Assembly (NCBI RefSeq): GCF_900566075.1 | Contig: NZ_UPHU01000001.1 | Location: 5,952,325 to 6,016,324 of the forward strand | Direction: 5' to 3' | DNA: 64,000 nt | Source of the DNA: Mycobacterium pseudokansasii | GTDB taxonomy: Bacteria > Actinomycetota > Actinomycetes > Mycobacteriales > Mycobacteriaceae | In this document: in pieces, positions 39,974-53,455 of the stretch | Numbering within the stretch: position 1 is the first letter of the stretch | Layout: every line of letters begins with the position of its first letter | Position numbers and translations under genes: made by a program | The notes under the pieces: generated by a model | Database searches by the model: none | What the model was told of the DNA's origin: nothing | Seen by the model: only the letters and a program-made list of their open reading frames with translations

Positions 39974-41131
39974 CTAGGGCTCCCACCCAGGCTTGAACGG
40001 GTTGACCGCGAACTGGATCACCCGATACGGCGCCCGCGCACGTGGGTCGGCGTTATTCCACTGGCTGACGAATATCCGCAGCTCATCGAGCGTGGACCCG
40101 GGCGAGATGTATCCGCCATACGGCTGCGCCAGCCGATTGTCGTCGGGCGGCGGCAGGCTTTCCGCCGGCTCGGGCCATTCCTCCTCGTGTTGCACCACGG
40201 TGGTCACCGGAGCGGCACCGAGCGACATCGGGTCGTCGGCCACCCGGACCTCCATGTCGCCGTTACTGGCATTGAAATACGACAGCACCGTCTTGCCCTC
40301 GATCTGCCGGATGCTCATCTCGCCGACCTGGTCGGGCCATAGTGGGGTCGGCGGCTTGTTCCAGCCACCGCCGGGCCCGGCGGCCCAGCCCTGCCACCGC
40401 GACCGGTCGGTGAACGCTTCCGGCGTCGCCCGGTACAGCACCACGGGCAGCCAGCGGGTGAAGCTGTTGGCCACGATGTACACCCACCCGCTGGCCGACT
40501 CCGGGGTAGGGATCGGGTCGTAGTACCCGCTGATCTGTGTCTGTCCCCAGCGCTGGTAGGACGCATCACGCCGAGACCCCGGAACGGTCTGCCAGCCGCC
40601 GCGCGCCGGTTCGGCCACCACCAGCCGCGTATTCTGCGGCACCAGGTCTTTGGTCGTGGTCACCATCAGATAGTTGCGCCGGTTGATCTGCACCACCCCG
40701 GCAGGCAGCTGCGAATCCCCCGGTGGCGTCGGGTCGGCGAGCAGCGGCTGACTTACGCCGGTCACGCCGGTGTAGCGCACCCCGGCGGGGTCGTCGACCG
40801 ACGCGGTGTCAACATGCAGGGCGATGGGCGAGTACCAGCCGCCGAACCCGACACCTTGGCCGGCGAAGCTGTCGCCGCAAACCTGCAGCACCCGGCTGGG
40901 AAATTCGATGAAGTCGCACAAGTCGGTGGCCCCGATGCCGTACTCACCGGTGGGAGTTCCGGTGCCGGCAGTCGGACCGATCCGCAGCACCTGACCGGGG
41001 GCCAGCGGCGGCAGGATCGGCTCGGGCACCGGCGCCGCGGGGTCGGCGCGTGCAACCCAAAACCATTGCGGGACAAGGAAAGTTGCGACCAGTAGCGAGC
41101 ACCGCGCGACCCAGGCGGAGCTCACCCGCAT
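39974..41131 (-). CDS. Exported DUF4185-like protein, Rv3707c-like
   Basis: The protein has 385 residues with a signal peptide (WVARCSLLVATFLVPQWFWVARA, residues 7-29) and then a mature region starting ADPAAPVPEP. The body looks like a five-bladed beta-propeller of the DUF4185 type, with repeated YxP/W motifs, a Cys pair (DLCDFIEF, LQVCGDSF) and PYGGYISPGSTLDELRIFVSQWN near the end. The carbohydrate-binding or hydrolytic role suggested for relatives is not demonstrated. It lies directly downstream of asd on the same strand, 1 bp after its stop. Confidence 0.8.
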   Translation of the reverse strand: MRVSSAWVARCSLLVATFLVPQWFWVARADPAAPVPEPILPPLAPGQVLRIGPTAGTGTPTGEYGIGATDLCDFIEFPSRVLQVCGDSFAGQGVGFGGWYSPIALHVDTASVDDPAGVRYTGVTGVSQPLLADPTPPGDSQLPAGVVQINRRNYLMVTTTKDLVPQNTRLVVAEPARGGWQTVPGSRRDASYQRWGQTQISGYYDPIPTPESASGWVYIVANSFTRWLPVVLYRATPEAFTDRSRWQGWAAGPGGGWNKPPTPLWPDQVGEMSIRQIEGKTVLSYFNASNGDMEVRVADDPMSLGAAPVTTVVQHEEEWPEPAESLPPPDDNRLAQPYGGYISPGSTLDELRIFVSQWNNADPRARAPYRVIQFAVNPFKPGWEP

Positions 41132-41132
41132 G

Positions 41133-43455
<2,323 letters not shown>

Positions 43456-43570
43456 TGATCTTTTCCTGTCTTGATTGGCCCGGGTCTAAGTCCACAACAG
43501 GATACGTGGACGCGCATCTCGATTTTATGGGCGATGCCTGCGGGCGGCCCGGGCCTGTCGAGCGTGCGCC

Positions 43571-43650
43571 GACGGCGTCGAGCGTGAGGCCACGGCGTCG
43601 AGTGTGAGCCCACGGCGTCGAGCGTGAGGCCACGGCGTCGAGTGTGAACC
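43571..43650. repeat. Four 20-bp tandem repeats, CACGGCGTCGAGYGTGA type
   Basis: Four units begin at 43571, 43591, 43611 and 43631, alternating AGCGTGAGGC and AGTGTGARCC after CACGGCGTCG. Similar GTCGAGTGTG/ACGGCGTCG words occur near 3370-3450 and 57978-58005 in other intergenic gaps, so this is a dispersed intergenic element. The rest of 43456-43782 has no gene that I can support. Confidence 0.75.
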
Positions 43651-43781
43651 GATGGTTTCCAGCGCGAACTCGGGGCGGAACTTTCGCAATTTCGCCGCCC
43701 ACAACGCACACCCGAAGCCGTCAGCACACACTCGGCGTCAGTCAACGCGGCCGGTTTTGGTGAGCAGGCCGATAGCGGTAG

Positions 43782-45752
<1,971 letters not shown>

Positions 45753-45978
45753 GCCAGGTGCCCGGCCGTGAAATGACGCAATACTGGCTCGTCGGTCTCA
45801 AGCCGGACGGAGCAGACGACATCTACCGCAAACCAACAGCGGCTGGCTACGAGCTCAGCCACTGGCGTCGACCGAAACGCTGAGTTTTTCGGGCTGCGCA
45901 TTGAGGCCGCTGCGGCTGCTGTACAAGCGACGTGACCATCAAGCCTCGCCCAGATAGAAGCCACGAACGCAGTAGCAG

Positions 45979-46551
45979 CTAGTCCTGGAAGTAGGCGCTT
46001 AGCAGTCGTTCAACCAGCGCAGCCGGGTCGCCGTCATTGAGGTCAACGGGAATCGTCAGCCTGCTGAACATATAGCCGTTGAGCAGGCGGCTGAGTTCGT
46101 CCATTTGTTCGGGCGTCGGGTTGAAGCCCGCCGCCTCCAAGACGAGCGTGGCAGACTTCACCGCGGCAGCCTGAAGCTGCGTCAGGAACGGCTGCAGTTC
46201 AGCTCGACGCGTGCCCTCCATGAACAGCTCGAACCGCGCCAGCGTGTAACAGCGCGCGTTGTCATCCGGCAGGGCAAGCATTCGCGTCAAGAGCTCCTTG
46301 ACGCCGTCACGGTCGAGGGAGCCCACGGCGGCCCGCAGGGCCTCGACGCGCTGCCAATGCAGGTCGACGGTTCGCGACGCCGCGGCTTCCAGCAGGGCCT
46401 GGCGCGTGCGGAAGTAGTTCTACGTGGTGCCTGCGGGCAACCCCGCCCGCTCATCGACCTGTCGATGTGTGAGCCCGCCGACTCCGACGTCGGCGAGGAT
46501 GTCGATGGCGGCATCGAGGATTCGGGTGCGGCGTTGCGGGTTGGGTGGCAT
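45979..46551 (-). pseudogene. TetR-family regulator interrupted by an amber codon
   Basis: From ATG 46551 the frame reads a normal TetR DNA-binding domain (RRTRILDAAIDILADVG, GGLTHRQVDERAGLPAGTT). TAG at 46420-46422 then replaces the residue before NYFRTRQALLEAA, and the same frame continues to a full C-terminal ligand domain ending at 45979. A single substitution (for example TCG to TAG) explains it. It overlaps the upstream membrane-protein stop by one base, so the pair was an operon with the regulator probably controlling the membrane protein. Confidence 0.8.
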
Positions 46552-46955
46552 CAGTCGGTGTAGCGCAGCCGCCAGAACAGGGTCAGGAACGCCGGATACA
46601 CCGCGATCAGCAGCAGATAGCTGAACCACATTGGAAACCACGTCACGATCGACACGTCCCTGACCACATACGACATGTAGACGTGTAGCGGCACGCTGCC
46701 GGCGATGTAGACCACCGACGCGGTGAACAACAGCCGATGCCGTTTGCCGGTGAACCGGACACGGTGCCACACCAGGATGCCGGTGATGGCCGCATACGTC
46801 ATCGGCACCAGCAGGATTCGGTCCGTCGTCACCGTCACCACGTAGCGCAGCGCTGTCTCGTCTCCGAAGATCACGCGGTACAGGTGTAAGGCGACGCCGA
46901 GCGAAATCGTCAGGATCGCGGCTTCCCGGAAGAAATAGCCGTGCCGGCGGTACAC
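46551..46955 (-). CDS. Four-helix membrane protein, hypothetical
   Basis: The protein has 134 residues with hydrophobic segments at about 10-28, 46-64, 76-94 and 105-125, and basic loops between them. No family is recognised with confidence. It is translationally coupled (TGATG) to the broken TetR gene, which would have been its regulator. With the regulator truncated the gene may now be constitutive. Confidence 0.65.
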   Translation of the reverse strand: MYRRHGYFFREAAILTISLGVALHLYRVIFGDETALRYVVTVTTDRILLVPMTYAAITGILVWHRVRFTGKRHRLLFTASVVYIAGSVPLHVYMSYVVRDVSIVTWFPMWFSYLLLIAVYPAFLTLFWRLRYTD

Positions 46956-46990
46956 GCTTTGATCTACTACATCCGTAGTGCAAGCAAGAT

Positions 46991-47980
46991 TCAGAAGAGG
47001 GCGAGCTGATCATCCACAAGGCCGGGGTCGGTGAATTGCTCCATGCTGGTGCCGCCGACGACGGATTCCACAGAGTCCATGAACTGCGCGTCGGATACCA
47101 CCGGTACCCCCAATTGCAGGGCGTGATAGCCCTTGCCCTGATCGGGAGCCGTCTCGTTGCAGACCACCAATGAGGTCTCCCGATCCACGTCGTCGCTGTA
47201 AGCCAGTCCGGCGTACAAGATCCGCTCGACCAGCTCCTCGTGTGTGCGCCCTAACTCAGCGGCCAACGCCACCCGCATGCCCTGCACCAGGGGCCGGCCG
47301 GCGACGTAGCGGCCCGGGTTGAGATACGGACAGAGCATCCGGGACGCCATCACCTTCAGCGGGCGCAATTCGTCGTGAGTCACCCGCCCGTTCGGCCAAT
47401 GACGTCGGGTCACCGGACGTATCGGCAGCCAGACATCCAGTTCCCGGGCGCGCTCGAGAGCGGGCGTCAGCACCCCGGTCAACACCAACGCGTCGTCGAA
47501 CGCGTCGTGCGGGCGCTCCTGGGTGATACCCCAGTGCGCCGCGAGCGTCTCCAGTCGCAGGTTGTCCATGCCGAGCTCGAGCCGGCGGGCCAGCTCGACC
47601 GTGCACATGACGGTGTCGACGGGAAGTTCGGCGTCGGCGAGTTCAGCTTCGGCGGCCAGGAACGCGTAGTCGAACGCGACATTGTGCGCCACCAGGGTGC
47701 GCCCGCGTAGCACCTCGACCACCTCACCCACAATGTCGGCGAATTGCGGCTGGTCTTCGAGCATGGCCGCGGTCAGACCGTGGACATGGGTCGGGCCCGG
47801 GTCCACTCCCGGATTGAGCAGGCTGACCACGGACTGCTCCACCCGCCCGTCGGCATCGAGGCCGAGCGCGGCGATGCTGATGATCCGGGCCTGACCAGGG
47901 CGAAAGCCCGAAGTCTCGACGTCGATGACGGCCCAACCCCCGTGCGGGTGGCTGGCCGGCCGTCCCCAGGTGTGGCTCAC
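46991..47980 (-). CDS. dnaQ: DnaQ-like 3'-5' exonuclease with BRCT domain
   Basis: From GTG 47980 the protein has 329 residues. The DEDDh exonuclease domain covers residues 15-180: AVIDVETSGF carries the first Asp/Glu pair, LVAHNVAFDYAFL the second motif and HDAFDDALVL the His/Asp motif. A BRCT-like domain lies at about 235-315. It matches Rv3711c. In mycobacteria the main replicative proofreading activity is in the DnaE1 PHP domain, so this protein is an accessory exonuclease. It is divergent from murT. Confidence 0.88.
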   Translation of the reverse strand: MSHTWGRPASHPHGGWAVIDVETSGFRPGQARIISIAALGLDADGRVEQSVVSLLNPGVDPGPTHVHGLTAAMLEDQPQFADIVGEVVEVLRGRTLVAHNVAFDYAFLAAEAELADAELPVDTVMCTVELARRLELGMDNLRLETLAAHWGITQERPHDAFDDALVLTGVLTPALERARELDVWLPIRPVTRRHWPNGRVTHDELRPLKVMASRMLCPYLNPGRYVAGRPLVQGMRVALAAELGRTHEELVERILYAGLAYSDDVDRETSLVVCNETAPDQGKGYHALQLGVPVVSDAQFMDSVESVVGGTSMEQFTDPGLVDDQLALF

Positions 47981-48136
47981 AGGATGAGAATGGCATGCAC
48001 GACCGACATCAGCGGCGTCGCAGCGCATCGTGTCGCGCTGAAACCACCATGAGGGCGACCCGACCCCCGCAAGCGGGAGGTACCCCAGCGCCCGGCGACA
48101 AGCACCGAGCTAGCGATCGCCCTTAAACTCACCCGG

Positions 48137-49378
48137 GTGATCACCACCCGGGCCCGCCTTGCCCTCGCCGCCGGGGCGAGCGCGCGCTGGGCATCGCGGG
48201 TCACCGGGCGCGGAGCCGGCGCGATGATCGGCGGCCTGGTCGCGATGACCCTGGACCGCTCGGTGCTGCGCCAACTCGCCGCGGGCCGTCGCACCGTGGT
48301 CGTCACCGGGACCAACGGCAAGTCGACGACAACCCGGATGACGGCCGCGGCTTTGGGCACGTTGGGCGCAGTGGCCACCAACGCCGAGGGCGCCAACATG
48401 GACGCCGGACTGGTGGCCGCGCTGGCCGCGGATCGCCACGCCAAGCTGGCGGCTCTGGAGGTCGACGAAATGCACGTGCCGCACGTGTCCGACGCCGTGG
48501 AGCCCGCCGCCATCGTCCTGCTGAACTTGTCGCGGGATCAGCTGGATCGCGTCGGTGAGATCACCGTGATCGAACGCACGCTGCGCGCCGGGCTGGCGCG
48601 GCACCGGCAGGCCGTCGTCGTCGCCAATTGCGACGACGTGCTGATGACCTCGGCGGCCTACGACAGCTCGCGCGTGGTGTGGGTGGCTGCGGGCGGCTCC
48701 TGGTCCAACGATTCGGTGAGCTGCCCCCGCAGCGGCGAGGTCATCGTCCGCGAGCACGGCCACTGGTACAGCACCGGCGCCGACTTCAAGCGGCCCTGCC
48801 CGCAGTGGTGGTTCGACGACCACACCCTCTACGGTCCCGACGGGCTGGCACTGCCGATGCGGTTGGCGCTGCCGGGTGCGGTGAATCGTGGCAATGCCGC
48901 CCAGGCCGTCGCGGCCGCCGTCGCGCTGGGTGCCGATCCACGGAAAGCGGTCGCCGCCGTCTGCACGGTCGACGAGGTTGCTGGACGCTATCGAACCGTG
49001 CGCACCGGTGCGCACGAAGCGCGGATCCTGCTGGCCAAGAACCCGGCCGGCTGGCAGGAAGCGCTGTCGATGGTGGACAAGCACGCGGCAGGGGTGGTCA
49101 TCGCGGTCAACGGTCAGGTTCCCGACGGCGAGGACCTGTCGTGGCTGTGGGACGTGCGGTTCGAGCACTTCGCGGAAACCTTCAAAACAACCCCGGTGGT
49201 AGCCGCCGGCGAACGCGGCACGGACCTGGCCGTGCGTCTGGGATACGCCGGTGTCGAGCACACCCTGGTGCACGACACCGTCGCGGCCATCGCGTCCTGC
49301 CCGCCCGGGCGGGTCGAGGTCGTCGCCAACTACACCGCGTTTCTGCAGCTGCAACGGGCCTTGGCGCGCCATGGCTGA
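48137..49378 (+). CDS. murT: Lipid II isoglutaminyl synthase, MurT subunit
   Basis: MurT activates the alpha-carboxyl of D-Glu in lipid II with ATP; with GatD it amidates it to D-isoglutamine, needed for cross-linking. The 413-residue Mur-ligase-like protein has the ATP loop VVVTGTNGKSTTTRM (residues 54-68), then LNLSRDQLDRVGE, and a C-terminal DUF1727 region (VDEVAGRYRTV; ANYTAFLQLQ). The cysteines of the usual zinc ribbon are only partly visible (ANCDD, VSCPRSG, RPCPQ). It overlaps gatD by 8 bp. Confidence 0.92.
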   Translation: MITTRARLALAAGASARWASRVTGRGAGAMIGGLVAMTLDRSVLRQLAAGRRTVVVTGTNGKSTTTRMTAAALGTLGAVATNAEGANMDAGLVAALAADRHAKLAALEVDEMHVPHVSDAVEPAAIVLLNLSRDQLDRVGEITVIERTLRAGLARHRQAVVVANCDDVLMTSAAYDSSRVVWVAAGGSWSNDSVSCPRSGEVIVREHGHWYSTGADFKRPCPQWWFDDHTLYGPDGLALPMRLALPGAVNRGNAAQAVAAAVALGADPRKAVAAVCTVDEVAGRYRTVRTGAHEARILLAKNPAGWQEALSMVDKHAAGVVIAVNGQVPDGEDLSWLWDVRFEHFAETFKTTPVVAAGERGTDLAVRLGYAGVEHTLVHDTVAAIASCPPGRVEVVANYTAFLQLQRALARHG

Positions 49379-50087
49379 TGCCCGGTCTTTTTCCAAAGTG
49401 CGGATCGGCCTGGTGCTGCCCGACGTGATGGGCACCTACGGCGACGGCGGCAACGCCGTGGTGCTGCGCCAACGCCTGCGCATGCGTGATATCGCCGCCG
49501 AGATCGTCGAGATCACGCTGGCCGATCCGGTTCCGGAGTCGCTGGACCTCTACACGCTGGGCGGCGCGGAGGACTATGCCCAGCGGCTGGCCACCAGGCA
49601 CCTGCTGCAGTACCCGGGCCTGCAGCGCGCAGCAGCCCGCGGTGCGCCGGTGCTGGCGATCTGCGCGGCCGTCCAGGTGCTGGGCCAGTGGTACGAGACA
49701 TCCTCGGGAGAACGGGTCGACGGTGTGGGCCTGCTCGATGCCACCACCTCGCCGCAGCAGGGGCGCACCATCGGCGAGCTGGTCAGCAAGCCGTTGCTGG
49801 CCGGTTTGACGCAGCCATTGACCGGTTTCGAAAACCACCGGGGCGGTACCGTCCTGGGTCCCGCGGCGTCGCCGTTGGGGGCGGTGGTCAAGGGTGCGGG
49901 CAACCGAGCCGGTGACGGCTTCGACGGCGCGGTTCAGGGCAGTGTGGTCGCGACATATATGCACGGGCCCTGCCTGGCCCGCAACCCCGAGCTTGCCGAC
50001 CTGTTGCTCAGCGAGGTCGTAGGTGAGCTGTCGCCGCTGGAGCTCCCCGAGGTGGACCTGCTACGCCGCGAGCGGCTGCGCGCTTAG
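49371..50087 (+). CDS. gatD: Lipid II isoglutaminyl synthase, GatD glutamine amidotransferase subunit
   Basis: GatD is a class I glutaminase-like subunit that supplies ammonia to MurT. The 238-residue protein has the nucleophile Cys98 in LAICAAVQVLG and the catalytic His in YMHGPCLARNP. TYGDGGNAVVL at the N-terminus is typical. ATG 49371 lies inside the murT end, giving translational coupling. Its last 80 bases overlap, in antisense, the 3' end of the Rv3714c-like gene. Confidence 0.94.
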   Translation: MADARSFSKVRIGLVLPDVMGTYGDGGNAVVLRQRLRMRDIAAEIVEITLADPVPESLDLYTLGGAEDYAQRLATRHLLQYPGLQRAAARGAPVLAICAAVQVLGQWYETSSGERVDGVGLLDATTSPQQGRTIGELVSKPLLAGLTQPLTGFENHRGGTVLGPAASPLGAVVKGAGNRAGDGFDGAVQGSVVATYMHGPCLARNPELADLLLSEVVGELSPLELPEVDLLRRERLRA

Positions 50088-50931
50088 GGCTGCACCACCC
50101 TCTGGTCAGCAGGGCGTTGCGCACCCGGGCGATTACCTCTTCGGATCTGTCTTCGGCGATCACCCGGATGATCAGCCAACCCAGCTGCGCCAGCGTGCGC
50201 AGTCGCCGTTGGTCGTGCGCATACCGCCGGCGATCGGTGCGGTGCTGGTCACCGTCATATTCAGCCGCCACCTGGTATTTCTCCCAGCCCATATCCAGCA
50301 TCGCGATCAGCCGCCAATCTTTCTGCACCGGTATCTGCGTGCTGGGCGTGGGAAATCCGGCATCGATCAGCAAGAGCCGCAGCCAGGTCTCCCTCGGGGA
50401 CGCCGCGCCCGCGTCGACGACGGGCAGCACCGCCCGCAGTCGGCGGACACCACGCGCACCTGGATAGCGCCTGGCCAATAGGAGCACATCTGCGGTTGAG
50501 AACGGCGTCGCTCGCAGGAGTGCGTCGAGGCGCGCCACCGCCTGCCCGCGTGGCAGATGCCTACCGAGGTCATACGCCGTCCGCGCCAACGTGGTCACCG
50601 GCAGACCCGATACCCGGGTGACCTCGTCATCGGCGAGGACTTCGTCGCGAGCGACGAGCCCCCGCGGCGGCCTGGTATTGCACCAGACCACCTCGATGGC
50701 GGCGTCGTCGTCGATCCATTGCGCACCGTGCAATGCGGACGCGGCCACACCGGCGATGACCGCTCGGCGTCCCGACCATAACCATGCCCCGATAGTCCGG
50801 TCGCGCAGTGTCAGGTTGTGCTGCCGCGGGGCGTAGACACCTGGATACACCGGCCGGTACCACCGTTACAGCTCATGCCGGGTCACTTTCCCGGAGGAGA
50901 CAGCTTCGCTGCCGAGGAAAACCGCCGTCAT
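50008..50931 (-). pseudogene. Rv3714c-like protein (AbiEi-like/DUF559) with ochre codon near the start
   Basis: ATG 50931 opens TAVFLGSEAVSSGKVTRHEL, then TAA at 50866-50868 (codon 22), and the same frame continues RWYRPVYPGVYAPRQ for 280 residues. The body has a winged-helix/AbiEi-like N-terminal part and a DUF559/Vsr-like nuclease-fold C-terminus (AEYDGDQHRTDRRRYAHDQ, GWLIIRV). The natural start is therefore cut off by a one-base change (Gln to stop is the simplest). Re-initiation at GTG 50850 could still give a protein lacking 27 residues. Confidence 0.75.
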
Positions 50932-51041
50932 GGCTCGAGATGTTGGCAGCGGGGACCGACAACTCACCGAGCCTGAAAATCTGCAGAGAAAGTGCGAGTA
51001 GCGGCCTGCAAAATTACCGGCTTGGCGAAATCACGGCGAAA

Positions 51042-51653
51042 TCACGCGAGCACTCGGCGGCCGGTCAACGCACGGCCGAGGGTCAGCTCGTCGGCGAACT
51101 CCAGGTCGCCGCCCATTGGCAGGCCTGATGCGATCCGGGTGACGGTCAGGCCGGGAATGTCGCGCAGCATCCGCACCAGGTAGGTGGCGGTGGCCTCACC
51201 CTCGGTATTGGGGTCGGTGGCGATGATCACCTCGGTGATGTCGACGTCGTCGACCCGCTCACCGATGCGGCTCAGCAGCTCTCGGATCCGCAACTGCTCC
51301 GGGCCGATCCCGGACAGTGGATCAAGCGCACCACCCAAGACGTGGTAGCGGCCGCGGAATTCGCGAGTGCGCTCGACGGCTTGGATGTCCTTGGGCTCCT
51401 CCACGACGCACACCAGGGAGCCGTCGCGGCGTGGATCAGCGCAGATGCGGCAACGTTCGCCATCGGAGACGTTGCCGCACACGGCGCAGAACCGGACGCC
51501 GTCGCGCACCCGACCCAGTACGGCGGTCAGGCGGTCGATATCCGACGGCTCGACCGACAAGAGGTGAAACGCAATGCGCTGCGCGCTCTTGGGTCCGATA
51601 CCCGGCAACTTTCCGAGCTCGTCGATCAGATCCTGGACAGGTCCCTCGAACAT
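51042..51653 (-). CDS. recR: Recombination mediator RecR
   Basis: RecR acts with RecO/RecF in loading RecA at gaps. The 203-residue protein has the N-terminal helix-hairpin-helix ([20 protein letters not shown]), a zinc finger (FCAVCGN...CRIC), and a Toprim domain ([29 protein letters not shown]). It lies 11 bp downstream of the ybaB-type gene, the usual ybaB-recR operon. Confidence 0.96.
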   Translation of the reverse strand: MFEGPVQDLIDELGKLPGIGPKSAQRIAFHLLSVEPSDIDRLTAVLGRVRDGVRFCAVCGNVSDGERCRICADPRRDGSLVCVVEEPKDIQAVERTREFRGRYHVLGGALDPLSGIGPEQLRIRELLSRIGERVDDVDITEVIIATDPNTEGEATATYLVRMLRDIPGLTVTRIASGLPMGGDLEFADELTLGRALTGRRVLA

Positions 51654-51664
51654 GTCGGTGCGGG

Positions 51665-52078
51665 TCAGACCCCCGGCGCTCCCGGCATACCCGGCCCACC
51701 AGGCATACCCGGCATACCCGGCCCACCCGGCATCCCCGGCCCGGGCCCACCAGGCGCACCCGGCGCACCCGGCGGACGCATCGCCCCGGCCAATGCCCCC
51801 AGCCGTTCCTGCGCCATCTTCGTCACCTGCTGCGACGCGTCGCGCATCGCACCGACGATCAGGTCCTGCAAAGTCTCGATATCGCCCGGGTCGACGACCT
51901 TGGGGTCGATCGTCACACCGATCACCTCGCCGCTGCCTTTGACGCGAACCTGGACCAAGCCACCACCGGCTTGGCCGTGCACTTCAGAGTTGGCCAGTTG
52001 GTGCTGGGCTTCCAGTAGCTTCTGCTGCATCTGCTGCGCCTGGGCCAACAGTGCCGACATATCGCCTCCAGGTTGCAT
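51665..52078 (-). CDS. YbaB/EbfC nucleoid-associated protein
   Basis: The protein has 137 residues from ATG 52078. The helix-strand core ([20 protein letters not shown], then [15 protein letters not shown]) is the YbaB dimerisation fold. The last 35 residues are Gly-Pro-Met repeats ([11 protein letters not shown]), a mycobacterial extension. YbaB proteins bind DNA without strong specificity and co-occur with recR, as here. Confidence 0.92.
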   Translation of the reverse strand: MQPGGDMSALLAQAQQMQQKLLEAQHQLANSEVHGQAGGGLVQVRVKGSGEVIGVTIDPKVVDPGDIETLQDLIVGAMRDASQQVTKMAQERLGALAGAMRPPGAPGAPGGPGPGMPGGPGMPGMPGGPGMPGAPGV

Positions 52079-52176
52079 GACAGTCCCCTCGCATCTTGGT
52101 CTCGAGTTGGTTTCGCCTGCGGTTGTCGGGCGATTCGAAACATTCAGCCTAGACCGCTTCACGTTAGCTTTGCGCA

Positions 52177-52950
52177 GTGGACGTACGAGTCAGCCTGCGT
52201 GTCGGGATCGCCCTCCTGCTCAGCGGTGTCGTCGGGGTGCTCGTCGCCGTTGCGGTACCGCTGGTCCCCACAGCCGCCGCGACCCCCGCCACTATCGCCG
52301 GCATGGTCGTATTCATCGATCCCGGCCACAACGGAGCCAACGACTCGTCGATCGGGCGCCAGGTACCCACGGGTCGCGGCGGCACCAAGGACTGCCAAGC
52401 CAGCGGAACGTCGACCAACAGCGGCTATCCGGAACATACCTTCACCTGGGACACCGCGCTGCGACTCCGGGCCGCACTCAACGCGTTGGGGGTGCGCACC
52501 GCCATGTCGCGCGGCAACGACAACGCGCTGGGGCCGTGCGTCGACGAACGCGCCAACATGGCCAACGCCCTGCATCCGAACGCGGTCGTCAGCCTGCACG
52601 CCGACGGCGGGCCGGCCACCGGCCGCGGCTTCCACGTCAACTACTCCGCGCCGCCACTGAACGCGACCCAGGCCGGACCGTCGGTGCAGTTCGCCAAGGT
52701 GATGCGGGACCAGCTGCAGGCCTCGGGCATTCCGCCGGCCAACTACATCGGCCAGGACGGGCTGTACGGACGTTCCGATCTGGCGGGCCTGAACCTGGCG
52801 CAGTACCCGTCAATCCTGGTCGAACTCGGCAACATGAAGAACCCGGCGGACTCGGCGCTGATCGAGTCCGCCGAGGGCCGGCAAAAGTACGCCAACGCGC
52901 TGGTCCGCGGTATCGCAGGTTTCCTGGCCGCCCAGAGCCAGTCGCGTTAG
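52177..52950 (+). CDS. ami1: N-acetylmuramoyl-L-alanine amidase
   Basis: This zinc amidase cleaves the stem peptide from MurNAc in the periplasm. The 257-residue protein has a signal sequence (residues 8-36), zinc ligands His51 (DPGHNG), Glu86 (YPEHT) and His141 (LHADGG), and catalytic Glu216 (VELGNM). Cys73 and Cys121 can form the disulfide known in the M. tuberculosis homologue Rv3717. No SH3 or LysM wall-binding domain is present, as in that protein. Its stop overlaps the convergent downstream gene by four bases. Confidence 0.94.
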   Translation: MDVRVSLRVGIALLLSGVVGVLVAVAVPLVPTAAATPATIAGMVVFIDPGHNGANDSSIGRQVPTGRGGTKDCQASGTSTNSGYPEHTFTWDTALRLRAALNALGVRTAMSRGNDNALGPCVDERANMANALHPNAVVSLHADGGPATGRGFHVNYSAPPLNATQAGPSVQFAKVMRDQLQASGIPPANYIGQDGLYGRSDLAGLNLAQYPSILVELGNMKNPADSALIESAEGRQKYANALVRGIAGFLAAQSQSR

Positions 52951-53384
52951 CCTTCCAGCTGCTTCTTCAGGTTGGCCAGCACCTCGCCCTGAATCCGCTT
53001 CAAGCCCAGCGGCGCAAACGTTCTTTCGAAGAAACCCTTGACGCCCCCGGCGCCGTTCCAGGTGGTCTTGACGGTGACGCTACAGCCGGGCCCCGCGGGA
53101 GCCACCGTCCAATTGGTGATCATGGACGAGTTCGCGTCCTTTTCGATCACCGTGTGGCCCGCGACGTCGACGTTGACCTGGACGTTGCGCACGCGTGATT
53201 TGGTGGCCTGCAGCCGCCATTTTGCGACCGTGCCCTGTCCCTGGCCACCCTCGAGCACCTGGTACTCGCTGTACTGCGGAGAGAGGATTTTCGGGCGGAC
53301 ATTGCGATAATCGGCCACCGCATCGAGTGCGGCCGCGGGCTCAGCATTGATCAAGATCGTGCTCGCTGCGCTCACCTGTGCCAT
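52947..53384 (-). CDS. SRPBCC (polyketide cyclase/START-like) family protein
   Basis: The 145-residue protein has the START-like helix-grip order: an N-terminal strand (VSAASTILINAEP), helix (AALDAVADY), central beta-sheet (VNVDVAGHTVIEKD; WNGAGGVKGFFERTF) and C-terminal helix ([15 protein letters not shown]). Such proteins bind lipids or hydrophobic metabolites. It matches Rv3718c and is divergent from the FAD-oxidase gene with a 71-bp gap. Ligand unknown. Confidence 0.85.
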   Translation of the reverse strand: MAQVSAASTILINAEPAAALDAVADYRNVRPKILSPQYSEYQVLEGGQGQGTVAKWRLQATKSRVRNVQVNVDVAGHTVIEKDANSSMITNWTVAPAGPGCSVTVKTTWNGAGGVKGFFERTFAPLGLKRIQGEVLANLKKQLEG

Positions 53385-53442
53385 CAGGTGTAACTCCTCC
53401 GTATCGAGCCCGCGCGGGGATGCAGGGGCTGTGGTCGGTGAC

Positions 53443-53448
53443 TACGAT
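53443..53448 (+). promoter_or_regulatory. Candidate -10 box for a leaderless FAD-oxidase transcript
   Basis: TACGAT fits the mycobacterial TANNNT -10 pattern, and the distance places the transcript start at about GTG 53453/ATG 53456. No Shine-Dalgarno sequence is present. Confidence 0.4.
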
Positions 53449-53455
53449 ATATGTG

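Noticed and set aside
43571..43650. Possible CRISPR array
   Set aside because: The 20-bp units are directly adjacent with no unique spacers, and no cas genes are nearby.
45774..45883. 36-codon frame MTQYWLVGLKPDG... after leuA
   Set aside because: Start lacks a ribosome site, the length is very short and no partner or family is recognised; could be a relic.
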